This document shows, in pieces, positions 25,262 through 34,602 of a DNA stretch of 64,000 nucleotides. The translations under genes were made by a program, and so were the position numbers. This stretch comes from Roseburia_D yibonii (GTDB lineage: Bacteria > Bacillota > Clostridia > Lachnospirales > Lachnospiraceae): the NCBI RefSeq assembly GCF_014297335.1, contig NZ_JACOQH010000004.1, forward strand, positions 196,901 to 260,900, in the 5' to 3' direction. The number at the start of each line of letters is the position of its first letter. The stretch's first letter is position 1. The notes below the pieces were generated by a model. It was not told where the DNA came from. It worked only from the letters and a program-made list of their open reading frames with translations, and did not search any database.

Positions 25262-27919
25262 CTATTTCGCCTCGTACCAGTTTCTTCCTGTATGCATGTC
25301 GATCTCCAGCGCCACTTTCAGCTGCGCCGCCTGATGCATTTCCTCTTCCAGGATCTTTTTGACTGCTTCCTCTTCTGCCTGCGCGGTCTCCACCAGAAGT
25401 TCATCGTGTACCTGAAGCAGAAGTCTGGACTTTAAGCCCTCCTTTAACAATCTGTCATGCACCCGGTTCATCGCAATCTTTATGATATCCGCCGCAGTTC
25501 CCTGGATCGGCGCATTCATCGCGACACGTTCCCCGAAGGAGCGTTGCATGAAATTGCTGGAAGCAAGCTCCGGCACCGGACGTCTTCTTCCAAACATGGA
25601 GCTCACATAGCCGTCCTTTTTCGCTCCCGCGACCAGACCGTCCAGAAACGTCTTGATCCCCGGATAAGTCTCAAAGTACCGCTCAATATACGCTGCCGCT
25701 TCTTTTCTTGTGATGCTGAGATCCTGGCTTAAGCCAAACGAACTGATCCCGTACACAATCCCGAAATTGACCGCTTTCGCGTTCCGGCGCTGCAGATCCG
25801 TCACCTCGTCAAACGGCACATGAAATACCTGCGATGCCGTCATCCGGTGGATATCCTGCGCTTCCCGGTATGCCTCGATCAGCATTTCATCCCCGGACAT
25901 ATGCGCCAGCACGCGCAGTTCGATCTGGGAATAATCCGCATCCACAAACACATATCCGTCCTTCGGCAGAAATACCTTCCGGATCAGACGTCCGAGTTCC
26001 ATACGGATCGGAATATTCTGCAGATTCGGTTCTGTGCTGCTGATCCTTCCGGTAGCCGTCACAGTCTGGTTGAACGTTGAATGGATCCTGCCATCCTCTG
26101 TAATGTAATCGGCAAGCCCGTCCGCATAAGTGGATTTTAATTTTGCAAGCTGCCGGTACTCTAAAATATCCGCAACCAACGGATACTCCGGCGCAAGCTT
26201 GTCAAGCACATCCGCCGCCGTGGAATATCCGGTCTTTGTTTTTTTCGCGTAAGGCATCTGCAGCTTTTCAAACAAGATGACGCCAAGCTGTTTCGGCGAG
26301 TTGATGTTAAACTCCTCACCCGCTCCCGCATAGATGCTCTTTTCCAGCTCCGCGATACGCACGGAAAGCTTTTCTCCGTATTCCTGTAATGCAGCCTTGT
26401 CCGCGCGGATGCCTTCTTTTTCCATATCCAAAAGAGTAAATAATAACGGCATCTCGATTCCGGTAAACAGATCCTTCATCCCTGTTTCCGCAAGTTCACG
26501 CTCTAAGACTGCTTTTGCCGCATATGCCACATAGCTTACAAAGCAGACATATTTTAAAAACGCCTCCGGCTGTGTCTCCGCCGCATCCGAAAGAGAAAGC
26601 TTTCCAAGAAGGTCTGTGCGCGACGGGATCATCATTCCGAGATAATCTTTGGCAAGATCCTCATAAGAATATTTATTCTTTAACGGATTTAGGAGATACG
26701 CCGCGATCTCGGTATCAAAAAACGCTTTTGCGCGTTCCTCACTCGTTTTTTCTTCTCTGACCGGCAGCATGTGCAACTGCGGCTTTAAGGAAAATGTGAT
26801 CCCGCATGCACCGGCATCCAGCAGTCCTTTTAATTTGGAAAGCAGATAGTCCTCTGTCAGGAAGCCCTCTGCCGTCAGAAATACGGTATTTTTCTCTCCA
26901 AAAGAAACAGATACGCCAAGCAGCCTGTCCTTCTCCTCCACCAGGAAAAAGCCAAGCTCCTTTTCTTTTGTCGCTTCCGAAAAAAACGTCTCGGCATCGG
27001 AAAGTTCTGTGATCTTTCGGAAATATTGTTCGGTCTCATTCTGCAGTGCCGACACATCAAACTTCGCGAGCAGATTCTTAAATTCCAGACGCTTGCAGAG
27101 CAGATATGCCTCCTCGGTAAACAGATCTCCAAGCTCCGCCTCTTTCAGATCGTAATCGATATCCGCGTTGATCTCGATCGTCGCAAGCGTTTTGCTCATC
27201 TGCGCCATATCGTAATGTTCTTTTAAATTTTCCTTCGCGCGGTTTGGTTTTATCTCATCCACATGCGCGTAGGCTTCCTCGATGCTTCCATAAGCTACGA
27301 TCAGATTGGTCGCCGTCTTCTCTCCAATGCCCGGGACACCCGGAATATTGTCCGCCGTATCCCCCATCAGTGCCTTGACATCGATGAACTGAACCGGTGT
27401 GACCTGGTAACGCTCCTTGACATCCGCCGCATTGTAGTCCTCGATCTCGGTTCCGGTGCGTTTCGTCTTTGGGATACGGATCTTGATGTGATCTGTCGCA
27501 AGCTGCAAAAGATCGCGGTCCCCGGAAACCACGGAAACCACAAGTCCTTCCTTTTCGCTCCGTTTCGCGATCGTTCCGATGATATCATCCGCCTCATAGC
27601 CTTCTTTTTCGATGATCCGCACGCCCATTGCCTGTAACATTTCCTTCATGAGCGGAACCTGCTGGCGGAGTTCCTCAGCCATCGGCTTTCTGGTTCCCTT
27701 ATAGGCGTCATACATTTTGTGGCGGAACGTCGGAGCATGCACATCAAATGCCACCGTCAGATAATCCGGCTTTTCCTCGTCTAAGATCTTAAATAAAATA
27801 TTTAAAAATCCATAGACTGCATTCGTGTGCAGTCCCTCCGCATTGGTAAGATCCGGTATCCCGTAAAATGCCCGGTTCAAAATACTGTGTCCGTCGATCA
27901 ATACTAATTTTTTGCTCAT
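25262..27919 (-). CDS. polA: DNA polymerase I
   Basis: This 885-residue protein has the usual three parts. The 5'-3' exonuclease is at about 1-290 (LIDGHSILNRAFYG, VVSGDRDLLQL, GVPGIGEKTA). A degenerate 3'-5' exonuclease-like region lies at about 310-480. The polymerase A domain (about 500-885) carries motif A VDADYSQIELRVLAH, the O-helix region RRNAKAVNFGIVYG and motif C LQVHDELLVE. It repairs DNA and processes Okazaki fragments. The proofreading domain seems to lack the key acidic residues, as in many Firmicutes. The gene lies 1 base after the thioesterase gene. Confidence 0.97.
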   Translation of the reverse strand: MSKKLVLIDGHSILNRAFYGIPDLTNAEGLHTNAVYGFLNILFKILDEEKPDYLTVAFDVHAPTFRHKMYDAYKGTRKPMAEELRQQVPLMKEMLQAMGVRIIEKEGYEADDIIGTIAKRSEKEGLVVSVVSGDRDLLQLATDHIKIRIPKTKRTGTEIEDYNAADVKERYQVTPVQFIDVKALMGDTADNIPGVPGIGEKTATNLIVAYGSIEEAYAHVDEIKPNRAKENLKEHYDMAQMSKTLATIEINADIDYDLKEAELGDLFTEEAYLLCKRLEFKNLLAKFDVSALQNETEQYFRKITELSDAETFFSEATKEKELGFFLVEEKDRLLGVSVSFGEKNTVFLTAEGFLTEDYLLSKLKGLLDAGACGITFSLKPQLHMLPVREEKTSEERAKAFFDTEIAAYLLNPLKNKYSYEDLAKDYLGMMIPSRTDLLGKLSLSDAAETQPEAFLKYVCFVSYVAYAAKAVLERELAETGMKDLFTGIEMPLLFTLLDMEKEGIRADKAALQEYGEKLSVRIAELEKSIYAGAGEEFNINSPKQLGVILFEKLQMPYAKKTKTGYSTAADVLDKLAPEYPLVADILEYRQLAKLKSTYADGLADYITEDGRIHSTFNQTVTATGRISSTEPNLQNIPIRMELGRLIRKVFLPKDGYVFVDADYSQIELRVLAHMSGDEMLIEAYREAQDIHRMTASQVFHVPFDEVTDLQRRNAKAVNFGIVYGISSFGLSQDLSITRKEAAAYIERYFETYPGIKTFLDGLVAGAKKDGYVSSMFGRRRPVPELASSNFMQRSFGERVAMNAPIQGTAADIIKIAMNRVHDRLLKEGLKSRLLLQVHDELLVETAQAEEEAVKKILEEEMHQAAQLKVALEIDMHTGRNWYEAK

Positions 27920-27920
27920 G

Positions 27921-28385
27921 TTACTCCTCGTCTACCAGCTGGAAAAATTTCGTATCAATCTCCGGATACGCACGTTTTAAGGAAATCGGTTTCCCACTGT
28001 TATTTAAAAAGCAGTGCTCACTCTTTGCGAGCGAACGAAGCTCTCCTGTCTCTTTATCTGTCATACGGTATGTGAATGCCAGCTTGATCCCATTATAATA
28101 GGATATCTTGGTCTCGATCCGGACGGTATCACTGAAATGCACCATGCTCTTATATTCGCAGGCAACTGAGATGACCGGGCTTATGATCTCGGCATCCTCC
28201 ATAGTTTTATAGCTGTATCCCATCTGCTCCATCAGATCCATCCTGGCCTCTTCCATCCAGCGGATGTAATTGGAATGATGTACGATCCCCATCTGGTCTG
28301 TCTCATAATATTTGACATGATGTTCATACGGCTTAATTTTTAAATTGGCCGGTGTTGTGTATACTTCTACTCTTGTATCTTTCAA
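27921..28385 (-). CDS. YbgC/FadM-type acyl-CoA thioesterase
   Basis: This hot-dog-fold thioesterase has about 154 residues from the preferred start. The motif YYETDQMGIVHHSNYIRWMEEAR carries the catalytic Asp of the YbgC family. The frame opens with a GTG at 28394, but a TTG at 28385 has a better-spaced AAGG ribosome site, so it is preferred; the difference is three residues. It hydrolyses acyl-CoA or acyl-ACP thioesters; the chain preference is unknown. It is the first gene of the block leading into polA. Confidence 0.82.
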   Translation of the reverse strand: MKDTRVEVYTTPANLKIKPYEHHVKYYETDQMGIVHHSNYIRWMEEARMDLMEQMGYSYKTMEDAEIISPVISVACEYKSMVHFSDTVRIETKISYYNGIKLAFTYRMTDKETGELRSLAKSEHCFLNNSGKPISLKRAYPEIDTKFFQLVDEE

Positions 28386-28487
28386 CTGTCTCACCTTCCA
28401 TTTGTATTTTCTGATTTTTCTGCATGGGCATATAAAATACCCAATATAGACATTATGTCACAGATTGGACGGAAATTCAATGTTTTC

Positions 28488-28592
28488 TTAGCATTCCCCA
28501 CAGTAATCCAGATAATCCGCTTCATCCGCGAACAGGATGTATCTGTCCTCAACCAGTCCCATGTAACCTTCTGCTGTAAAATATCCTTTCAT
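28488..28592 (-). CDS. small conserved-looking protein of 34 residues
   Basis: This small open frame begins MKGYFTAEGYMGLVEDRY and ends in CGEC. It is acidic and aromatic-rich, with no membrane segment. A clear AAAAAGGAG ribosome site lies 11 bases before the ATG. I have a general impression that similar short proteins occur in Lachnospiraceae genomes, but this was not checked. The ribosome site lies inside the 3' arm of a long hairpin (28598-28668), which could control translation. Function is unknown. Confidence 0.6.
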   Translation of the reverse strand: MKGYFTAEGYMGLVEDRYILFADEADYLDYCGEC

Positions 28593-28597
28593 AAAAA

Positions 28598-28668
28598 ACA
28601 CGCTCCTTTTTACCTCTTTGTTATCCGTTTTGCTTTCTTTGATAACCTAAGTATAAAAAAGAACGTGT
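28598..28668 (-). promoter_or_regulatory. long hairpin sequestering the ribosome site of the 34-residue gene; possible terminator
   Basis: On the minus strand ACACGTTCTTTTTT (28668-28655) pairs with AAAAAGGAGCGTGT (28611-28598) through Watson-Crick and G-U pairs. GTTATC and GATAAC pair at the top. The 3' arm contains the AAGGAG ribosome site and is followed by six T bases. It could be the terminator of the aldo/keto reductase gene, a translation switch, or both. Confidence 0.55.
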
Positions 28669-28697
28669 CCTATATGTGGTACTGGTGTTATGTAAAC

Positions 28698-29726
28698 CTA
28701 TTTCACACTCACTTCTCCGGCAAGCACCCGCTTATAATCCTCGTAATTTTTCTCGAGCAGTGCAGGCGTGTCCAGACCGTAAGGGCATTTGCTCTTGCAG
28801 TGTCCGCAGTGCAGGCAGTTCTCGATCTTTTTCATCTTCTCCTGCACTTCTTTTGTGAGCTGTAGTTCTGACGGAGAGCGGCGCAAAAGCAGTGACATGC
28901 GCGCGCAGTTATTGATCTCGATCCCTGCCGGACACGGCATACAGTATCCGCAGCCACGGCAGAATTCTCCGCTCAGTTCCCTCCGGTCCGCTTCGATCAG
29001 CGCCTTTATCTCATCGGTCATAACCGGCGGATGCTCAATGTAGGAAATAAACTCATCCAGCTCTTTTTCGCGCTGTACACCCCAGATCGGAAGCACGTTG
29101 TCGTACTGTGCCTCAAACGCGTAGGCTGCCCTCGAATTTGTGATAAGACCGCCGGAAAGCGCTTTCATGGCAATGAATCCCATATTTTTTTCTTTACATT
29201 TTTCCACCAGCGCAATATCCTGATCGCTCGCGAGATAGCAGAACGGGAACTGCAAAGTCTCATAAAGACCGGATTCGATCGCCTCATCCGCCACCGCAAG
29301 TCTGTGATTCGTGATCCCGATATGGCGGATCATTCCTTTTTCTTTCGCTTCAAGCATTGCCTCGTAAAGCCCGCTTCCATCCCCAGGCTTCGGACAGACT
29401 GCCGGATTGTGGAACTGATAAATGTCCACATAATCTGTCCGCAGATTGTGCAGGGAAGTCTCCAACTGTTCAAAAAATTCCTTTGCATTGGATGCGGCGG
29501 TCTTGGTCGCCACAAAGACCTTATCCCGGATACCCTCTAACGCGATGCCGAGTTTCTCCTCGCTGTCCGTGTAAAAGCGTGCCGTATCGAAAAAAGTGAT
29601 CCCTGCGTCATACGCTTTCCGCACAAGATGTACGGCATCCTCATCCGTGATACGCTGGATCGGCAGTGCGCCGAATCCGTTCTTGTTTACCGTGATCCCG
29701 GTACTTCCAAGTGTTACCTGTTCCAT
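28698..29726 (-). CDS. aldo/keto reductase with two 4Fe-4S motifs
   Basis: This 342-residue protein has an aldo/keto reductase barrel at about 1-270: GFGALPIQRI, then FFDTARFYTDSEEKLG with catalytic Asp and Tyr, and HIGITNHRL. A ferredoxin-like C-terminus with CRGCGYCMPCPAGIEIN and CLHCGHCKSKCPYGLD follows, eight or more cysteines able to hold two [4Fe-4S] clusters. This fused type is common in anaerobes and probably couples NAD(P)H and ferredoxin to carbonyl reduction. The substrate is unknown. An AAAGGAAC ribosome site precedes the start. Confidence 0.9.
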   Translation of the reverse strand: MEQVTLGSTGITVNKNGFGALPIQRITDEDAVHLVRKAYDAGITFFDTARFYTDSEEKLGIALEGIRDKVFVATKTAASNAKEFFEQLETSLHNLRTDYVDIYQFHNPAVCPKPGDGSGLYEAMLEAKEKGMIRHIGITNHRLAVADEAIESGLYETLQFPFCYLASDQDIALVEKCKEKNMGFIAMKALSGGLITNSRAAYAFEAQYDNVLPIWGVQREKELDEFISYIEHPPVMTDEIKALIEADRRELSGEFCRGCGYCMPCPAGIEINNCARMSLLLRRSPSELQLTKEVQEKMKKIENCLHCGHCKSKCPYGLDTPALLEKNYEDYKRVLAGEVSVK

Positions 29727-29768
29727 ATTCTTTCGTTCCTTTCCATATTATATTGTGATTGTATCATT

Positions 29769-30233
29769 TTACTCCGGATACTGTGTCAGCTTTGTCTCCA
29801 CCAGCTTTTCTCCCTCATAGCGCAGTTTCAGGGAAAAGAAATCCTCTGTCTCGCGCAGCAGCTTAAAAAAGATCTTGTCCCCCTCCCAGAGTTTCAGCTT
29901 ATCGATCTCGCTCTTTGGGATCCATTCGAGATTTCCCTCATCACATTCTAAAAGTGTTCCGGTAAATTCACTTGCCGTATACAGATGGATATACTCGGTC
30001 TCCCACTCATCCGAGAGAAAGGTAAGGATCGCCCGGAACTGATACTTCGTCAGCGTAAGTCCGGTCTCCTCCCGCACCTCGCGCAGCATACATTCCTCCG
30101 GCGTCTCGTCCGGCTCAAATTTGCCTCCTACTCCCACCCATTTGTCATGGTTCAAATCATTTTCCTTTTTTACCCGATGTAACATCAGGTATTTGTCGTC
30201 TTTTTCAATGTAGCAAAGTGTTGTAAGCTTCAT
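29769..30233 (-). CDS. NUDIX hydrolase, MutT/8-oxo-dGTPase-like
   Basis: This 154-residue protein has a complete NUDIX box: GGKFEPDETPEEC followed by LREVREETG. The N-terminal TTLCYIEKDDKYLMLHRV matches the MutT/YtkD-like 8-oxo-dGTP diphosphatase group in Firmicutes. Family members clean oxidised nucleotides or other nucleoside diphosphate compounds. It follows DUF3877 by 29 bases on the same strand. Confidence 0.9.
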   Translation of the reverse strand: MKLTTLCYIEKDDKYLMLHRVKKENDLNHDKWVGVGGKFEPDETPEECMLREVREETGLTLTKYQFRAILTFLSDEWETEYIHLYTASEFTGTLLECDEGNLEWIPKSEIDKLKLWEGDKIFFKLLRETEDFFSLKLRYEGEKLVETKLTQYPE

Positions 30234-30262
30234 AGCCGTTCCCCCTCGTCGATCCAGTCTGT

Positions 30263-30814
30263 CTATTTTGCAGCAAATTCAAGATAAAGATCACCAAAAT
30301 CTTCTCTGGTGAATCTGTGATAGATCACATGACAGCCTTCAAATGTAATGCAGTACCGGTAGTCATTCGGTTTTCCGTCCGTAAAATAGATCAGATAATC
30401 AAAGTCCTGCCCCTTGATCTTTTCCAAGGTAACCTCTTCGGAAAAATCCAAAAAGACGTTCCTGATATCCTCGATTGCGCAGTCATGTCTTGAGATTGCG
30501 GCGATAAACCGGGTCAGAAATTCATTTTCAGCCATATGCGCATGCACATATTCCGCGCACTGCGGCGCAAATGTAAGACAGAAACGCTCTCCCTCATTGG
30601 AAACTTCCAGTTCGCCCCATTTGTCCCGCACCGCTTTTTTTAAGTTATCCAGCACCTGGTGCATCGCCGCGATCCCGCAGTCCACGGCAAGCAGGCGGTT
30701 TAAGGATTTGAGCGGATAATATAAATGAATGACCTCGCTCCGGTAGCCCAGTTTGATCTGCTCTTCCGCGATCACATCCATGATATTTTGTTGCAGTCTG
30801 TCAAATGTTACCAT
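30263..30814 (-). CDS. DUF3877 family protein
   Basis: This 183-residue soluble protein resembles the DUF3877 family seen in Clostridia. It has a helical N-terminal half (about 1-75) and a beta-rich C-terminal half ending in YRYCITFEGCHVIYHRFT. There are no catalytic motifs I recognise and no signal peptide. The start has a GAGGAG ribosome site. It is probably co-transcribed with the NUDIX gene. Function is unknown. Confidence 0.7.
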   Translation of the reverse strand: MVTFDRLQQNIMDVIAEEQIKLGYRSEVIHLYYPLKSLNRLLAVDCGIAAMHQVLDNLKKAVRDKWGELEVSNEGERFCLTFAPQCAEYVHAHMAENEFLTRFIAAISRHDCAIEDIRNVFLDFSEEVTLEKIKGQDFDYLIYFTDGKPNDYRYCITFEGCHVIYHRFTREDFGDLYLEFAAK

Positions 30815-30882
30815 AAATTCTACTCCTCATCGTTTTGTTTCATTATTATAATAAGTAGACTATTCTTCCGCTCCTGTCAAGC

Positions 30883-30929
30883 AAAAAAATTTCCCGGCAC
30901 GCCATCCTGTAAATGACTGCCGGGAATTT
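30883..30929 (-). terminator. terminator of the araA-araB-araD operon
   Basis: AAATTCCCGGCA and TGCCGGGAAATTT form a 12-base stem with an 18-base loop. On the minus strand it is followed by a run of seven T bases. It lies 3 bases after the galM remnant and ends the arabinose catabolic operon. Confidence 0.85.
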
Positions 30930-30931
30930 CT

Positions 30932-31354
30932 CTATTTCTGATAAAATTTTATTTTTATATGCGCCTGATAAGTCTCTCCCGGATGCAGGAGCGGGGAGGC
31001 AAACCGTTCCTCGTTGACTGCATTCGGATAATACTGTGGTTCCAGGCAGAAGCCATGCCGGAAATCATAAAACACGCCTTCTTTTCCCGCGTGCCGCTCC
31101 ACAAAATTGCCGGAGTAAAACTGCATGCCCATGCAGTCCGTAGAAAAATCCATCACGCCGTGTCTGGTATCCAGCACATAGTTGTGGTCATAACCGCCCA
31201 CATAGGCTAACTGGATAAAATCCGCTCTGATATCGCGTCCGATCACCGCCCCGAAATAACAGGTCTGCCGCTCATATTCTGCTGGATCGTCATAGCCTAA
31301 GATCACATCCCGGAACGCGCCATCCTCTCCGTCAATTCTGTCCGTAATACGCAT
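30932..31354 (-). pseudogene. remnant of aldose 1-epimerase with internal deletions
   Basis: The frame reads as scattered pieces of a GalM-type mutarotase: GAFRDVILGYDDPAEYE and CYFGAVIGR from the N-terminal third, then ADFIQLAYVGGYDHNYVLD and CMGMQFYSGNFVE from the C-terminal third, ending in LHPGETYQAHIKIKFY. About 150 residues between GR and ADF, a shorter stretch after the YVLD segment, and the first 40 or so residues are missing relative to the usual 340. The frame itself is still open over 141-151 codons and overlaps the end of araD. It is probably a decayed mutarotase gene of the arabinose operon. Confidence 0.8.
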
Positions 31355-32027
31355 TCGCGCCGTGCTTCCGGTAGAAATGCTTGTCACGGATGCAGTCCGG
31401 TGCCGGCTGTACCTTCGGGTTTATCAGTTCCGTACGGGTCGCCATCTTTGCCACTTCCTCTAAGACCACCGCATTATGCACCGCTTCCGCCGCATCTTTT
31501 CCCCAGGTGAACGGGCCATGGTTTTTGCAGAGAACACCCGGTGTATACGTCGGGTTTGCTTTGCGCTCCTCAAAAGTCTCAATGATCACAAGACCGGTGT
31601 TTTTCTCATAGGCCTCCTCAATCTCCTCCGGCGTCAGGCTTCTGGCACACGGAATCTCGCCAAAGAAATAATCCGCGTGTGTGGTGCCGTAGAGCGGGAT
31701 GCTCCGCCCCGCCTGCGCCCACGCAGTGGCTTCCGGAGAATGTGTATGGACTACACCGCCGATCTCCGGATATTTTTTGTACAGTTCGAGATGTGTCGGT
31801 GTATCGGAGGATGGTCTGTAGTTCCCCTCGATTTTGTTTCCGTCCAGATCCATGACGACCATATCCTCCGGTGTGAGCTTATCATAGTCCACGCCGCTCG
31901 GCTTTATGACAAAATATCCGCTCTCTCTGTCGATCCCGCTGACATTCCCCCAGGTATAGGTGATAAGTCCGCGTCTCGGCAGTTCCATATTTGCTTCGTA
32001 TACTTCTTTTTTTAACTGTTCTAACAT
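31332..32027 (-). CDS. araD: L-ribulose-5-phosphate 4-epimerase
   Basis: This 231-residue class II aldolase-fold enzyme converts L-ribulose 5-phosphate to D-xylulose 5-phosphate. Seen are TYTWGNVSGIDRE near residue 24, the phosphate-binding SSDTPTHLELY and the zinc histidines in VVHTHSPEATAWAQ, plus the late LCKNHGPFTWG. It lies 22 bases after the kinase gene in the arabinose operon. Its last bases overlap the galM remnant. Confidence 0.96.
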   Translation of the reverse strand: MLEQLKKEVYEANMELPRRGLITYTWGNVSGIDRESGYFVIKPSGVDYDKLTPEDMVVMDLDGNKIEGNYRPSSDTPTHLELYKKYPEIGGVVHTHSPEATAWAQAGRSIPLYGTTHADYFFGEIPCARSLTPEEIEEAYEKNTGLVIIETFEERKANPTYTPGVLCKNHGPFTWGKDAAEAVHNAVVLEEVAKMATRTELINPKVQPAPDCIRDKHFYRKHGANAYYGQN

Positions 32028-32049
32028 AATGATCTACCTCTCTTTTTGC

Positions 32050-33642
32050 CTACCGCATGGAATCCACTGCTGCGCGCTCCATGGCAAGTCCTTTGCCGTA
32101 ACGCTCCATAAACGCGTCAAATCCTGCTACGTCGTCCGCTTTCGGGGCAAGTGTCTCACCCTGCTGTCCGGCAAATACCCTGTTGTCGAGGTATGCGTCC
32201 AGTGTCTCGCCCTCTGCCTTGTTTTTCATATAGGAAGCGAGCACCGCAATTCCCCAGGCACCGCCCTCTCCCGCAGTCTCCATCACTGTGACCGGCGTAT
32301 CCATGGCAGCCGCAAGGATGCTCTGTCCGACGCCTTTTGTTTTAAAGAGTCCGCCGTGCCCCAGGATCTTATCCACCTTCACATTTTCTTCTTTTAAAAG
32401 AATGTCAAGTCCTGTCTTTAACACGCCAAGAGACGTAAACAGATGGACACGCATGAAGTTTGCCAGATTGAACTTTGCGTCCGGCGTGCGCGCGAAAAGT
32501 GGTCTTCCTTCCTCGAAGCCGGTCACCGGCTCTCCGGAAAAATAATTGTATGCCATGAGTCCGCCGCAGTCCGCGTCTCCCTCAAGTGCCTTATTGTAAA
32601 GCACATAGAATAACTTTGTCATATCCACTTCCATGCCGAAGCTCTCCGCGAATTCCCGGAACAGGTTTACCCAGGCATTCAGATCGGACGTACAGTTGTT
32701 GCAGTGAACCATCGCGACCAGATTTCCGGTCGGTGTTGTCACAAGGTCGATCTCCGGATGCACGTTCTTTAATTCTTCTTCCAGTACGATCATCGCGAAC
32801 ACCGAAGTACCCGCGGATACATTTCCGGTGCGCTTCGCTATGCTGTTTGTCGCGACCATTCCCGTTCCGGCATCTCCCTCCGGCGGGCAGACCGGGATCC
32901 CGGCTTCCAGGTTTCCGCTCACATCCAAAAGCTTTGCGCCCTCATCTGTAAGGGTTCCGGCTTCTTCTCCTGCCACAAGCACCTCCGGCAGTATTTCCTC
33001 AAGCTTCCAGGAATAACCATACGGCGCCGTCATCTCGTCGAATTTTTCGATCATGCCGGCATCAAACTTTCTGGTATGGATATCGATCGGGAACATACCG
33101 GATGCCTCGCCGACTCCCAAAACTTTTCGCCCGGTAAGTTTCCAGTGGATGTAGCCTGCAAGCGTGGTAAAAAATGCCACATCTTTTACATGCTCTTCTT
33201 TGTTTAAGATCGCCTGATACAGGTGCGCAATGCTCCAGCGCTGCGGTATGTTATAGGAAAATGCCTCTGTCAGCTTTTCTGCCGCTTCCTCCGTGATCGT
33301 GTTCCGCCAGGTGCGGAATGGCACGAGCAGCTCTCCCGCCGCGTCAAATGCCATATAGCCATGCATCATCGCGCTGAACCCGATCGCGCCGACGCTTTTT
33401 AATACCACGCCGTATTTTTCTTTCACGTCCGCCGCCATTTTCTGATAGCAGTCTCTCAGTCCTTCCCAGATCGCATCCAAACTGTAGGTCCAGATGTGAT
33501 CGACCAGCTGGTTCTCCCATTCATGGCTTCCGGACGCGATCGGCGTATTGTCTTTTCCGATCAGGATCGCCTTGATCCTGGTTGAACCAAACTCGATACC
33601 AAGCGCAGTCTTTCCCGCTAAAATATCTTCTTTTGCTCCCAT
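32050..33642 (-). CDS. araB: L-ribulokinase-type FGGY carbohydrate kinase
   Basis: This FGGY kinase has about 530 residues. The frame opens at 33660, but the start at 33642 has a well-spaced GGAGG ribosome site and is preferred. Motifs are LGIEFGSTRIKAILIG at the N-terminus, GFSAMMHGYMAFD, PPEGDAGTGMVATNS and ILGHGGLFKTKGVGQ near the adenosine site. FGGY kinases phosphorylate ribulose, xylulose or related sugars. The position between araA and araD in one operon makes L-ribulose the likely substrate, though automatic annotation could call it xylulokinase. Confidence 0.88.
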   Translation of the reverse strand: MGAKEDILAGKTALGIEFGSTRIKAILIGKDNTPIASGSHEWENQLVDHIWTYSLDAIWEGLRDCYQKMAADVKEKYGVVLKSVGAIGFSAMMHGYMAFDAAGELLVPFRTWRNTITEEAAEKLTEAFSYNIPQRWSIAHLYQAILNKEEHVKDVAFFTTLAGYIHWKLTGRKVLGVGEASGMFPIDIHTRKFDAGMIEKFDEMTAPYGYSWKLEEILPEVLVAGEEAGTLTDEGAKLLDVSGNLEAGIPVCPPEGDAGTGMVATNSIAKRTGNVSAGTSVFAMIVLEEELKNVHPEIDLVTTPTGNLVAMVHCNNCTSDLNAWVNLFREFAESFGMEVDMTKLFYVLYNKALEGDADCGGLMAYNYFSGEPVTGFEEGRPLFARTPDAKFNLANFMRVHLFTSLGVLKTGLDILLKEENVKVDKILGHGGLFKTKGVGQSILAAAMDTPVTVMETAGEGGAWGIAVLASYMKNKAEGETLDAYLDNRVFAGQQGETLAPKADDVAGFDAFMERYGKGLAMERAAVDSMR

Positions 33643-33660
33643 AGTCATTTCCCTCCGCAT

Positions 33661-34602
33661 TTATTTTACGAATTTTTTTACCTTCTCATAAACTCCGTTT
33701 CCGTCCAGTCCGTATTTCGCAACCAGTTCTTTTGCCGGTCCGGATTCTCCGAACACGTCCTCTACACCGATGCGTAAAAGCTTCGTCGGCGCTTCCTCGG
33801 AAAGTACCTCTGCCACCGCACTGCCCAGTCCGCCGATCACGGAGTGTTCTTCTGCCGTCACTACTTTTCCGGTCTTTTTCGCCGACGCGATCACCAGTTC
33901 CCGGTCAATCGGTTTAATGGTATGTATATTCACAATTTCCGCGTCGATTCCGTCTTCTTTCAGTTTCTCTGCCGCTTCCAGGGCACTGCTGACGCAAAGT
34001 CCGGTCGCAAAGATCGTCACGTCTGTTCCCTCTTTTAAGACAACGCCTTTTCCGATCTCAAAGTGATAATCCGGACGGTCATTGATCACCGGAACCGCCA
34101 GTCTGCCAAAGCGCAGATAGACCGGCCCTGCATGCTCATATGCCGCACGCACCGCCGCTTTCGCCTCGATATCATCCGACGGGTTTATTACTACCATGCC
34201 CGGGATCTCTCGCATCAGGGCAAGATCTTCATTGCACTGGTGTGTCGCTCCGTCCTCACCGACCGAAATACCGGCATGTGTCGCTCCGATCTTTACATTC
34301 AGATGCGGATAGCCGATGGAATTTCTGACCTGCTCAAAGGAACGTCCGGCGACGAACATCGCAAATGTGCTGATAAACGGCACATATCCGCAGGTGCTCA
34401 TGCCTGCGGCGATACCGGTCATATTCGCCTCCGCGATCCCGCAGTCGATATGACGCTCCGGAAATGCTTTCTTAAAAATCCCAGTCTTGGTCGCTGCCGC
34501 AAGATCCGCGTCCAGCACGACCAGATCCTCTTTTTCTTTTCCCAGTTCGACCAGCGCGTTCCCATAGCTCTCCCTGGTCGCGATCTTCTTTATTTCCGGC
34601 AT
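33661..34602 (-). CDS. transketolase, C-terminal (pyrimidine-binding) subunit
   Basis: This 313-residue protein holds the pyrimidine-binding and C-terminal domains of a split transketolase: SYGNALVELGKEKEDLVVLDADLAAATKT, the ISTFAMFVAGRSFEQVRNS region and GEDGATHQCNEDLALMREIPG. With the N-terminal subunit encoded upstream (13-base overlap) it forms an active enzyme moving two-carbon units in the pentose phosphate pathway. In this operon it handles the xylulose 5-phosphate made from arabinose. Confidence 0.95.
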   Translation of the reverse strand: MPEIKKIATRESYGNALVELGKEKEDLVVLDADLAAATKTGIFKKAFPERHIDCGIAEANMTGIAAGMSTCGYVPFISTFAMFVAGRSFEQVRNSIGYPHLNVKIGATHAGISVGEDGATHQCNEDLALMREIPGMVVINPSDDIEAKAAVRAAYEHAGPVYLRFGRLAVPVINDRPDYHFEIGKGVVLKEGTDVTIFATGLCVSSALEAAEKLKEDGIDAEIVNIHTIKPIDRELVIASAKKTGKVVTAEEHSVIGGLGSAVAEVLSEEAPTKLLRIGVEDVFGESGPAKELVAKYGLDGNGVYEKVKKFVK

